Below, one piece after another: positions 46,675 through 58,222 of a stretch of 64,000 nt of DNA. Numbering within the stretch: position 1 is the stretch's first letter; each line of letters opens with the position of its first letter. This DNA comes from Nymphaea colorata (Eukaryota > Streptophyta > Magnoliopsida > Nymphaeales > Nymphaeaceae). The notes beneath the pieces are model-generated. The model was not told the origin of the DNA, made no database searches, and saw only the letters and a list, made by a program, of their open reading frames with translations. The stretch lies in NCBI RefSeq assembly GCF_008831285.2, contig NC_045141.1:5907224-5971223 (forward strand). Direction: 5' to 3'. The position numbers were made by a program, and so were the translations under genes.

Positions 46675-49070
46675 ACCCAATGTTGACACCATTGATGATA
46701 ATGAAGTTAAATTGGATAATGATTGTGAATATGTAAATAACAAAGAAGAATATGTTAAGCTATGCCTAAAAATGAAGGGTATACTCCAATTGTACCTATT
46801 AATTAAACAACTTTAGTTGGTATGGAATTTAAAACTGATGAAGATGTTTTTGAGTTTTATAATCATATGCAAATATGGGTGGATTGATGCTCATATACTT
46901 TCAAGTAAGAAAAAATGTGTAGTCATGTGGAAACAATTGAAACGTAACAAAGATGGTTGAAGAGGAAAACAACTGATTGGAAAAAAGAAAAAAATTACAA
47001 CAAGGTGTGGTTGTCTAGCAAAAGTTAACCTTTCATGGAAAGATGACAAAAAGGTTTGGTCTATTAGCCCTACACATCTACAACATAATCATGTGTTACA
47101 CTTTCCATCAAAGTTGAAAATGTTGAAACATGCACACAAATTTATAAGCAACATGAATTGGGTGTAAATACATGGATTTGTGTAGGTCTCAAGCCACACC
47201 AGGTTACAGATGTTTTATCACTTGAAGTTGGTGGACTTCATAATGCTCTGTTTACTGAAGACCAATTAAGAATTCATCTTAGAAAGCTGGCAAAAATTAT
47301 TATGGAACGGATTGTCAATATGTTGTAGATTATTTTAAGAAGAAAATAAGGAAAATCCTGATTTTTTTTCTAATAAATGTGATTCATTTGGATAATTCAG
47401 AAATTGCTGTTGGGTGGATACATGAGCCCAAAAATGACTATCACTATTTTGGAGATGTGATTTCATTCGATGCAACTTACAAAACAAATAAATATTTGAT
47501 GCCTTTTGCACCACTTACTGGGTGAACCATTACTACCAATCAATTATATTTGGATGTGCTCTTCTTTTTGAAGAAAAAAAGCCATAATTTGCGTGGGTAT
47601 TCAACGAATGGTTGCAAGCAATGATGGGAAAGTACCTGGTAGCTATTATCACTGACAAAGATCCTGCTATGAACTCTGCAATAAAGAAGGTATTTCCACA
47701 TTCTATTCACAGATTTTGCATTTGGCATATATATCAAAAAGTAATAGGGCATGTCAGTCAGTTGTATAAACATGCACAATTTCATGACTTATGAGAGAAG
47801 TGGGTATGTCAATCAGAAAAAATTGAAAAATTCGAAGCTATATGGGGTGAATTAGTCACTTTACTTCCTACCTTAGAAGATGATGATTGGGTCATGAACT
47901 ATGGAATAATCATGCTAGGTGGGCTAACTATACAAATTACCACATTTATGGTAGGGATATCAACCGTGCAACATAGTGAAAGCATGAACAATTTTTTTAA
48001 GAAGTACATTAACAAAAAATACTCCTTTGAGAGAGTTTATTGTAAAGTTTGATGACACAACTCAAAACAAAGAGATAAATAGTTAAATTGTGATTATAAA
48101 AAATGAAGAATGAAGTTATACCCTTAGTGACAAATAGTGCTATGGAGATATACTTGAGCAAAGTATTTATTTCCACAACTTTTAACAAGTTAATAGAACA
48201 ACTCCTACACTCGCTTTGTCATACACTTCTGTATGCTTGTGATGAGTATTAAAAAAAAATCAATGTAAATGAGGAATAAAAGAATGGACAAGTCAAAGAG
48301 TATGTGTTTACTTATAATAAGATTTCCAAAGAATTGTCCACTTGCACCTGTTTGTTGTAGGATTCACCTGGTATTTTATGTCATCATATTTTCATTGTAT
48401 TGAAACATGAATCATTTCAAAAAATCCCATTTACTTATATTAGGAAAAGATGAACAAGAAGTGCATGAAGTGGTGTAGCACATGGCAAGGACTGTTCAAA
48501 TCATCTAGTTGGAGCTAATGATTCATTGATTATAAAGAGACACACATCATCTGAAAAACAAATAAGTGTATAGGTGTGGCACTCAAGCCACAACAATAAT
48601 ATGATCATGCCATGCAAGCATTTGATAAGTTTTTTATAGAATTAGAAAGTATTGTTCCTGAACTTTAAATCGGAAACGAAGAAGACAATATTTTGCAATC
48701 ATATAACAATTTAACTATTCAAGATCGAAAAAAGTACATGCTAAGGGTAGTGCAAAACAAATAGAATTAGGCATCCATAAGAGCAAACCTTTAAGAATGT
48801 GTGCTGCATGTCATCATTCTGGTCATGACTCTCAAACTTGTGCTTTTAACATAAAAGTCGGGTAGCAAGCTCATTGACACCTTTACACCAATTTTTACAA
48901 CAGTTTATTGGACACTATAGAATTTTGTGCCATGATGTAATGTGGTAATGTATATTGTACATGGACTTCTACAAATATTGTTGCTAGGAAGCCAAGAATA
49001 CGTCATACTTGTAAACAGAATGACCATGATAAATGCAATTGTCCTCAATTAAGAGACATCACTCAATGAC
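46675..49070 (+). pseudogene. FAR1-related / MULE-type transposase pseudogene
   Basis: Domains in order: acidic N-terminus (NVDTIDDNEVKLDNDCEYVN); FAR1 DNA-binding start (GMEFKTDEDVFEFYN, about 46,820); GGLHNALFTEDQLRIHLRKL; MULE transposase core with ISFDATYKTN (about 47,460), SIIFGCALLFEEKK, FAWVFNEWLQAMMGKYLVAI, ITDKDPAMNSAIKKVFPHSI and HRFCIWHIYQK; STVQHSESMNNFFKKYINKK; a SWIM-type zinc finger (STCTCLL then PGILCHHIFIVLKHESFQKI, 48,338-48,400); and C-terminal zinc knuckles (CAACHHSGHDSQTCAF at about 48,800; RIRHTCKQNDHDKCNCPQ at about 48,990). FAR1-related proteins are domesticated MULE transposases acting as nuclear transcription factors. At least ten stops and frameshifts make it non-functional. 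No introns are evident and I saw no terminal inverted repeats, so gene and transposon origin cannot be separated. Confidence 0.88.
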
Positions 49071-52000
49071 GTAACCTTTTTGCAACATATTGTATTTATT
49101 TGAATTTAATTAATTATTTTCACAATTTTGGATGTTTTAATGATGGAAGGCAGGAGATCTAGTTTGCTATTTCAAATCAGGTTTTTCTTTTATTATTATT
49201 GATAGCTCTCTTGCAATTCAAAAACATCGTGAGAAATTTTGATTATGTTCTCAAATAAAATTATAGTCTTATCTTCCTTTTGGGTCGTTTAGGATTCGAG
49301 TCTCAGGTACTATTGCTTTAATAATGAGGTGCCAAACATTAGAGCTGCTTCATTGTTTTATTCTTTAAAGGACATTTTATTTCTACTTTTTAACTCTTAG
49401 TTGTGATTATTTTAATGTGAGATAAATTTGATCCCAAATGAGACAAATTTCCTTTTTAAGAAATGACTACAATGTGTAAATGTCATGGCCAGTGTGTCAG
49501 CGACTTCTCAAGATGCCATTTCTAATGAGAATGATGGTGGTGATTCAATAATATCTGATTTAACACAAGTTATAGGGCTAGAAAGAAGAGAACATCAAAA
49601 TTAGTGCTGACAATTCAATACATAAACAGAATCAAATTGATAGTTTGCCAAGAACAAACATATCAGCTATATTAAACAAAATCAACTTGGTTTACAAGTT
49701 ACTCTCTTTTCTCCTTGCTCACCATTCTTTTATAATAGGATGATTTATGTAGCATTTTAGGAAAGTCATAATGTCAATTTTCAGCCATTTACACAATGAC
49801 AAATAGAGACAGATGGACCCTGAATTGGGTTCAAAACAAATATTTTGGATCCACCATTTCATGTATAGACAGCAAGCCACATAGAACCAGACACTTGGAT
49901 GAAGCAAAGTTTATAAGATTGAAGGTCCCATCACAAGCACATCCAATATAGATTAGTCCAAGACCCATAGAACATGTGCCTTTGTAATGAATTCAAACCA
50001 CATTATGCTCATGTTGCCTTTAGCCAAGAGCTGCAGTTGCAGCTATTTTCCTCTGTGTTCTCTTTCAAGTTCAGAAAGAATGCTCTTTCTGATGTTGGTG
50101 TGCTGGGTAAAGATGGATTCTACTGGTTTTAATCTTTTCAGATCATATTTCTTGCAACAATGGGAAACTGTCAAGCTTTCTGGATTTGTTACATGTATCA
50201 TGCAGGTTTGTCATGCTCTGCTTCCTGTTGTCAGTGGTGTAAAACCTCCAGATACCTCTTGCTTATCAGCCAAGAAGAAAACAAAAGAAAATTGAGAAGG
50301 AAGTTATAAAAGAAGTGGGGGAAGCAACTAAAATTCAAAGTAAGATACGAAAGAAGTTGTGGAAAGTAACTAATATTGAAATTTGATCCTTTCATGGGAC
50401 ATCTGGTCACTTTTTTCTCTGTCTCTCTATTACCTGCTATAATTAATTTGCTATTGGAAGATGCATTCAGAAAGGCCCCGAGGGGTAATAGACACACTTT
50501 TTGGTGCTTAGCGGATAGCACGACTCAAATGAAATAATGCAAGTGGTCCGTTTGGAATTATATGTATCAATGAATTTGGACCATCTCCTTGAAAGGTTTC
50601 ATTTTGGCCACCATTTTTCCCAAATCTATCAAAACGTGTAGATCTTTCACAAGCAACATCACTATCTTCACTTCTGTGGCCCAAACGGTTGATTTTGTAG
50701 AAAAAATTGGCTTGTTGGTTGTTGTTCATCTTTCGGATGAACAGCCAAAATCAAGTACTTGGAGGAAGCGAGAAAAATGGTGAACCAAGTAAAAATCTAG
50801 AGAAAAAAAATAAGTGAAAAACGATAGAATAGAAGTGCGCTGAGTTCATTCTCTGCATATTATATTTGCCAAACACTTCTAGATCGAACTAAGAAGTTCA
50901 TCCAATCTGGATTGATGGGACCATTTATATTAAGGGTGCACACTTTTTTTTTCATACCCACATTAACCCTTCTCAAAAGGGAAAGAAGACCGGAAAGGAT
51001 ATATTCACTGTGTTGCCTATCTCCAATCTTTCTCAAGAGCACTACTCATGGTCATTGTTGTCTATCTCATTGTCTTACCTCCTGAACACAAGTGGCTGCA
51101 CTTGCATCCCCCGTCTTTTTTTTTTTCCTTTTCGTAAATCGTTGCAGCTAGGAAATCGATGCTGAGATTCATTCTGTCGACTATGTCTCTTTGTCAACCA
51201 TCGGACGTTGCATCTAGCACCCAATGCTTCTTACCCGTTATCTCAAAATATTGCATTTATGGTTTTTGTCTAAAGAAATAATATGATCCAAAAAACATCA
51301 ATTTTTAAATTATTTAGATGATCTCAAGTAATTTACAGCTGTCCAGCTAAAGAGGTGGACATGGTTATTCCATCAGTATAATGATTGACAATTTATTATT
51401 GCATTAAGACCATGGATTTTAAGAGTTTAAAATTCAAATCAAAGATCAAGTACTGAATCCCAAACCATTTTTAAAACTATAGATTCTTGTGAAGAAAAAA
51501 TTGTTGTATTTGATGGCCAACACATAGAGCATCGCTCCCTTGTGTGTCAACACTAGCCGATCGATGGGGAAGATGTCACCCCCTAGTCCAAGGATTGAGG
51601 AGAAACCTATAAATTACCTTACTGATTTCAAAACTTAACAGCAATCGGATCTAAAATTCAAACATTAACTACAATCCAATGATAACAAACACATAATAAA
51701 AGGGATAGTATGATCTACTCATGTTCATATGATGAGAATGCCCACATTCCTACTTCATGGGGAATAAAAAAGACTACAAATGGAAAATTATATGTACTAT
51801 TTACTAACTATAGTGGAACTCAGATGCCACTACAAACCTGAAACTTCTCGGTCGCTTGGCCCAAGACTTCTAGCACGTGCTACTAAAAATGGTAGCATTT
51901 AAATAATAAATTATAAGACTCAAAAATCAGTACATATGAACAATCCAAATCTACGAACATTAATTACAATATCATTAGACAATAAAGAAATAGACTAAGC

Positions 52001-52380
52001 TATGTAAGAAGCAAGCCAATCATGTATTCAACTTGCAATCATTGTCAACTAAATTATAAATCTTCTTGTTTGAAATCTAGAATTTTGTATCTTTCATTCT
52101 TTAGTTCATTCGTAGTATGACCTATTCCTAAGATCTGCAGTTGCGCTTGGCATCAAGCTAGAATATGTACAATGCATTCCATCCAGACAATCTCCAGAGC
52201 AAAGTATCCCAACGACTGGCTATGCGTCACCACAGTGCACACTGTATATATCAAGGCACTTAATGTGACTACGAAAATGTTCAAACCACCAAGAAGAGGG
52301 AGATAGAAATATAGGCAAATATAAAACATTGGATGAAGGGTCCAAGGTCGTCATGGCTGAGCAAGTGGCTTTAAGCTTGG
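49071..52380. other. Unassigned interval
   Basis: No recognisable gene or element. Open frames are short and unsupported. Small features: a repeated GGAAGTTATAAAAGAAG / GAAAGAAGTTGTGGAAAG block near 50,300-50,360 and a CT-rich run near 51,110. Base composition is AT-rich like the rest. Confidence 0.4.
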
Positions 52381-53172
52381 AGACCATATAACAAGCGTAA
52401 GGAAGTCCTCGGGAACGACACTGCAAAATAGATCTTGCCCTTAGTCTCTTTGGCTGGTATCCTTACAAGACCTGCCTTGCGTTGCATGGAGGCGCTTAGC
52501 AAAGCTATTGGTGGCCGGCTTGGGCTAGGTCTGAGTAGATCGACTGAGTGCATCCACGTGAAAATATCTCTTGCAGATCAGGCAGCTGGGCAGTATCTCT
52601 TTTTTCACCTATTGGTTAGGCAATCTTACCCTAGTCAACATCGGGCTGGCTAAGACCAGCATGGCTGAAAGGTGGAGGGTAGGTCGGCTGGCAAAAGCTG
52701 AAGTTGTTTGGAGAGAACCGAGTGACTGAGACGGTTAAAGGAGAAAGGAACCATGATTAGAGTTGGAAACAGAAGTGGGCCACTTTGGCTGAAAGGCAGC
52801 CAATGAATAGCTGGCTGGAGTCTACGTTGGCCAAGTGGCTAGGCAAGGCTTGGCCGTAGCGAAGCCCAGGGTTGGCATTGTGCCTGGATAGGCTGTGGCC
52901 GAGATAGCTGGGTAATGTTCGACCTTGTTGGGGCTAGCCGAGGGGCCATTTAGGGCCTCAGTTCCAGCTAGGGCAAGGCTAGTGTAGTCATGCCAAGCTA
53001 AGCCCAATGCGGCAAGGCAACATTGAGCAGAGGTCAAACGGCTAGGCCATGCCAACTTGAGGCCAAAAATCAATGGATGGTCTCAGTCAAAGGTCCAAGC
53101 GAGGGGGTTGAGGCTTCCTATCGAGCAGGGCCTTAGCCTAGGTAGCATGAAGGTTGGTGGCCTAGTTATTAG
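52381..53172. other. GC-richer GGCTGGC/GGCTAGGC-rich target sequence, left part
   Basis: Differs in composition from the surrounding DNA, with many GGCTGG, GGCTAGG and GGCAAGGC words. It continues after the Tekay element at 62,174, so it is the pre-insertion site. Unrecognised; no stable reading frame. It includes the target duplication ATTAG at 53,168-53,172. Confidence 0.45.
53168..53172. repeat. Target-site duplication, left (ATTAG)
   Basis: ATTAG immediately before the 5' LTR; identical to the right copy. Confidence 0.85.
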
Positions 53173-55535
53173 TCTCAAGCTCGTCCTATGAAGGTCGGGT
53201 CGGGTCCGGGTTTGGTGGCAGCCAAGAGGATTACATCCGTCTAGGCTCCAATTTTGGGTGAGTGAGGCTTAAACAAGCCTAAATCAACTATTATTTTTTA
53301 TTGGAGCATGTATAATTATTGTTTTAGCATGCTAGAATTTAGAATTTGATGATTAGGGATGCATGTTAGCGACTTTGCTTTTTGGGGAAAGTTTAGGATT
53401 ATGTTGGAGAAGCGATGATTCATGTATATATTGATATTTTAAGAGTGAGGTGTTGCTTTTCGAAGCAATAGAGAAGCATGGTAGAGATTGTGATGTTGTG
53501 GGGAAGATTTAGAACCGTCTTAGTGAGCATGTGGCACATGCTTTTGTGAACGGGTGTATCTTGGAGTTATTTGGGAAAAATATATGTAAGTTGGATATGA
53601 CTATGGAGTTGACGCCTCGACTAAAAAAATAAATGAGAATTGGGTTGTGATGGGTTGATCGAAACAGTGAATTTTGACATTTGGTGGCAACGGCAAGTAG
53701 TTAGGAGGAGGCCTGTTGGAGGGCTTGTAGGTCGACACTATCCGTCGACACCTTCTTGAGGCGATGACATGCGCCTCAATGATTTTGTTTTATATTTGTA
53801 TGGATTGTGAAGCTAACTAGTAGAAATCTTATCTTTGCTTATGTCTGCAGGTACACCGGGCACGTCCTGTCGACCTTGAGTGACCATATTTGAAGCTCGA
53901 TGCATTTTGAAGAGTTTGGTAGGCGCGCGACAGGTATGGCAGCATTCCAGGCAAATCCCTACCCGGGGCAATGTGTGAATGTGTGTTCCTAAGATCGTGG
54001 GATCCTATGATTGTGATGTGATTGATTGATTGTTTTGTGAGTGAATGTGTGTATGCATATAAATGATTTGATATATGATATGATTTGTTTTGAAAAGCTA
54101 TTAGAAACTTGTTTTGAAAATTTTACGCATTTGCATGTGCATGCTAGAATCATTAACTGCTTAGGATAGATGAGGTGGGGTATCGAGTCGATTGTCTCCT
54201 CGACCCCAATTGTGCATTAGAAAGCATCTTAGAATGATAACTGCATAGGACAACTACGAGCCCATCACAGATAGAGACTACTCTCTGTGGTTTGGCTAAG
54301 TTTCTCAAAGATGTGATTATTGTGATAATGAATGTGAATGTTGTGTTTGTTGCATATACATTGCTGTGGGCGATGATGCAAATGAATGAATGGAGGGTAG
54401 TTGTACCTGTATTGTTATGACGGCTAGCCGAAACTGTTATTGTTATGTGTAGCCCTCGTGTGGAGGCAATTATAAGTGTAGGTGTACTCGTGAAGTGAAC
54501 CAACTTCATGAGCTAGCCAATTGTTTTGTAATTATGCAATTATAATTATAAGAATGAAATAATAAGAAATGAGAGGCCGGTGGGATGTGGCTATGTGTTT
54601 GGGAGTTGTCCCGCCTTCGCCACTAGTCTCACCTGTTCGAAGCGTAGGTGCAAGGCCCCAGGGTACTGTTGTGTGATGTGCTTGGAGTGTTGGGCTCCCA
54701 CCTTCCCAACCTTGGTGAACTAGGGAAGGTTGAGTATCTCTCATTGGAATTCACACATCCATAGATGAGTGCTCTACCACTGCAGCGGATGAATGGTTCC
54801 ATACTCTTCTGAGCCACCACGGGCGTTGTCTCTCGGCTGTAGGTCGCCCGCAGTATGCACGTGCCTGTTTTGCACCAATAGGAACTGTCAATTCACTAAA
54901 ATTAATGGAAATGAAATGTATGTGAATGGATGTATGTGATTGATATGCATGTGAATGATGTGAATGAAAGAATATGTTTAAGCATGCCTTGCATGTGATT
55001 GAAATTGTGTTACTGTGGCCATTGAGTGGCATTTACATGTCGTGGTCTATGTTAGGGGCCTTCTTGGCAATTGATGTGACTATGCCCTGACACGACTTGA
55101 TGGTAGGTTGTTTTTATGATTGTTCTCATATTTGAACCCTACCTAAGAGGGTTTAGAATTTTCCTATTTTGTTTCCATACTGCGAAGGCTAAGCCTTCTG
55201 TTGTTTCATTTTTCAGGTTTTGGTGCAGCAGGTTGAGCAGATGGCTTTACTCACTTCCTACTGGGGAGGTTTTGGGTTTTTTTTAGTGCCAACGCGTCTT
55301 ACTTTGATTGTATTGATGTCTTATTTTTGTTAGACATCAATTATATGGTTTGGGGCATTTTTGTCATACACATAGATGTGATTTTGTATGAATCAAAATT
55401 GTTATATGAGTGAAAGTTCGCCTCATCGTTTTGAGTGGCATAGCTCCTTCTTTTGAATTGTTGTGTAGTCACACTTCAATGCTTTATGTTAGAAAAAAAA
55501 ATGTATTTGAGTGTCAAAAAGGTTGGGGTCTGAAA
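53173..55535 (+). repeat. 5' LTR of Tekay element
   Basis: 2,363 bp. Aligns end to end with 59,797-62,168. Its ends are mutated: TCTCAAGC instead of TGTAACGC, and TCTGAAA instead of TGTGACA. The 118-aa antisense frame at 54,153-54,509 recurs in the other LTR only because LTRs are copies. Confidence 0.92.
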
Positions 55536-55539
55536 GTTT

Positions 55540-55551
55540 TGGTATCAGAGC
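55540..55551 (+). promoter_or_regulatory. Primer-binding site, initiator-Met tRNA
   Basis: TGGTATCAGAGC begins 4 bp after the LTR. It is the complement of the 3' end of plant initiator methionine tRNA, the usual primer of chromoviruses. Confidence 0.93.
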
Positions 55552-55770
55552 TATGGCGAACCCCACTATGGATTGGAGTTAATGCCTATCTGTAAAGTCG
55601 TGTTGCCCAGGTACGCATTTATTTGATTAAATTGTTATTGTAGTTTGATTTTACAAGTATAAATACATAATGTGATCAATGTTTTGAACTGTGTGCTCAT
55701 GCACGTTGTGATTTGATTTATAAGATTGGTCTTAGACTTGGTTTGAGAATAAAGGTTCTTGGTTTTACAG

Positions 55771-56660
55771 ATGGAATATCAATGTAGGGGTAAAAAGTGA
55801 GCTGGGCCGTCTACAGAGGCACAAAGAGACCTAAGTATGGCCCGTTCTGATGCACATATCCCACATGATGACAGTACGTCAAGGGCACTAGTATGCCCAG
55901 ATGGGTGGGCGTGCTCAAACACCACCAAGGCAGACTCCACCAGTGGACCAACAGACTATATTGTTGACAATGTTGCAAACACAGACCCCTCCTGTACAGT
56001 CGATGGTCAGTAATCAAAGGAGAAATGCATCTCCTTCAGGAGACACCACTGCACCAGTTTAGGAGAAGGCATCAACGGTGTCATTCCAACAGTTCATGGC
56101 GATGCAGCCCCCTATCTTTATAGGAGGGGGCAGTCCTGATAAGGCAAAGGAATGGATTGAGGAAGTTGAACGCTTCTTTGAGCTTCTGAAGATGCCAAAG
56201 GGAGACAAAGTGAAGTATAGCTCTTATCTGCTGAAAGGTGATGCCAAAGATGGGTGGCAATCGACTCGTGAGATCCGGTATACTGGCCAACTGTCAATCT
56301 TATGGAAGCAGTTTAGAGATTCCTTCTTCAACACTTACTTTCTAGTGCATGCTAGGGATAAGAAAATTCAAGAGTTTCTTGATTTACAGCAGAATCATTT
56401 GAGCTTGGAAGAATATATTACAAAATATCGACACTTGGAGGTGTATCGCCCGCAGCTCTACACTATAGATGGGGCCAGAGCAGGCAAGTTCGTGCGCGGG
56501 CTGCGGGATGGACTGTGAAGCAAAGTTTTGACAAGCAGACCTCGTGACTTGGATGAGGCAGTCACGATGGCAAGATGCATAGAAGAGGACTGGCAAGGAC
56601 ACAGAAGGATCACCACAAGAAGGCAGGCCAGCAATCACACGGTGGGCAAACATAGGTCAA
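55771..56660 (+). pseudogene. Tekay gag
   Basis: The first ATG at 55,771 meets a stop after nine codons. In the gag frame the sequence becomes readable near 55,900 (RAQTPPRQTPPVDQQ) and continues after a stop near 56,060 as a 146-aa open frame (56,078-56,518): FQQFMAMQPPIFIGGGSPDK, AKEWIEEVERFFELLKM, GDAKDGWQS, FRDSFFNTYF, VHARDKKIQEFLDLQQ and YITKYRHLEVYRPQL, the Ty3/gypsy gag capsid core. A stop at 56,516 ends it; remnants run to about 56,660. Confidence 0.9.
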
Positions 56661-56679
56661 GCGCCAACACTTTGCAGGC

Positions 56680-57450
56680 ATGACAAAGCCTTATGAGAGG
56701 TGTGATGACCAAACTTTCAGATGGAACCAGCCAACCCGCAGTGAGGCCACACAGGGGTCAGTGGCCACTCCGACTTCACAAAGGGCTACTTGCTCACGTG
56801 TGCACCCCGAAAAGCCGTGCTATCGGGAGATCGGAGCTTGTTTACACTATGGAGGGATGGGGCACTTCATCAAGGATTGCCTCTTAAAGAAAGAAAGAGA
56901 GTTGAAGAAGCCTGAGGCCGGTCCTTCTAGCACGCGACAGACGACTGGACGTGTCTATGCGATTACTGTGGAGGAGCTTCAAGCACACGACCTTGTTGAA
57001 GATACTTTACTTGTTGGTTCTCATATTGTTAGAGTGTTGTTTGATGCATGGGTGACTCATTCATTTATATCTAGACGATTTGCTACTTTACTAGAAGTGT
57101 CGGCTACAAAGATGTCATATGTTTTAAAAGTTGTTAGCCTTATGCATGCTCAAGAATCGTGTAGCGAGTATCTACTTGATGTGGACGTGGAGATCCATCA
57201 ACATCATTTACCTGCACAGTTGGTGATCACGAGTCTCAATGAGTTCGATGTGCTTTTGGGCATAGATTGGTCATATGCGCATTATGCTAATATAGATTGC
57301 ACGAAGAAGCATATACAATTGTTGACTGGTGAGATGCAACCTGTGGAATTCCATGCTCGTAAAGCTAGTCGAACTGACAAGATAATGGTGTCTGCTTTGA
57401 AAGCTAAACATTTGATAGAAAATGGAAGTATTGCATTCTTGGTCAATGTG
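56680..57450 (+). pseudogene. Tekay zinc knuckle and aspartic protease
   Basis: A single 266-aa open frame (56,680-57,480). The zinc knuckle reads CLHYGGMGHFIKDC at about 56,838, with the second Cys replaced by Tyr. The protease reads HIVRVLFDAWVTHSFISRRF: the active-site D-S/T-G-A box is D-A-W-V (57,043-57,054). Then VVSLMHAQESC, FDVLLGIDWSYAHYANIDC and IQLLTGE follow, typical of the protease C-terminus. The frame is open but catalysis is very unlikely. Confidence 0.9.
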
Positions 57451-57452
57451 GA

Positions 57453-57806
57453 ATGTTGTTACAGGAGGTTGCCGTTGTGAGTGAGTACCCCGATGTGTTT
57501 CTTGAGGAACTGTCAAATTTACCTGCAACACGAGAAGTGGAATTCAAGATAGAGTTGTTACTAAGGACAGCTCCCATTTCTAAGGCACCATACCGAATGG
57601 CACCAACAGAGTTAAAAGAATTGAAGAAGCAATTGCAAGAGCTCTTAGACAAGGGCTTCATCCGACCTAGTGTGTCACCTTGGAGAGCACCTGTGTTGTT
57701 TGTTAAGAAGAATGATAGAACAATGCGCTTGTGTATCGATTACCGCATGTTGAATCAAGTCACCATCAAGAATAAGTATCTGCTTCCAAGAATTGAAGAC
57801 TTGTTT
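57453..57806 (+). pseudogene. Tekay RT, N-terminal part only
   Basis: Reads [80 protein letters not shown] and [15 protein letters not shown]. Directly after this, at about 57,800-57,807, the sequence jumps out of frame to the start of RNase H ([14 protein letters not shown]). The palm with YxDD, the thumb and the connection are missing, about 190-200 residues by the usual spacing of the family. Confidence 0.9.
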
Positions 57807-58222
57807 TCAAACTCTGAAGGACAAGCTTACTATTGCACCTATTCTGATGCTTCGATCAGGTCATTTTGGTTTTATAGTATACATAGATGCATCGAGATTT
57901 GGTTATGGTTGTGCAGTGATGCAACATGGCCGTGTAATGTCTTATGCCTCAAGACAGTTGAAGGCACATGAGCAACATTATCCCACTCATGATTTGGAGT
58001 TAGTTGGGAGCGGTTGTGTTTGCACTGAAAATTTGGAGACATTATCTCTATGGGGCAACATTTGAGGTGTTTAGAGATCACAAGTCGTTGAAGTATATAT
58101 TCTCTCAAAAAGATCTAAATCTACAGCAAAGAAGATGGATTGAATACTTAAAGGATTATGATTTCACAATATCATATCATCCAGGCAAGGCGAATGTGGT
58201 GGCTGATGCTTTGAGTAGACAT
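57807..58222 (+). pseudogene. Tekay RNase H
   Basis: Reads [40 protein letters not shown] (first Asp), [28 protein letters not shown], then a frame change near 58,005 and [70 protein letters not shown]. Apart from the frameshift it is well preserved. Confidence 0.9.

Noticed and set aside
49485-49604. 39-codon frame starting with ATG (ASVSATSQDAISNENDGGDS)
   Set aside because: Protein-like composition but too short, no promoter or homology visible, and in an interval with no other gene signal.
54153-54509. Antisense open frame in the 5' LTR that seems conserved at 60,831-61,130
   Set aside because: The two copies are the two LTRs of one element, so the match is expected without selection.
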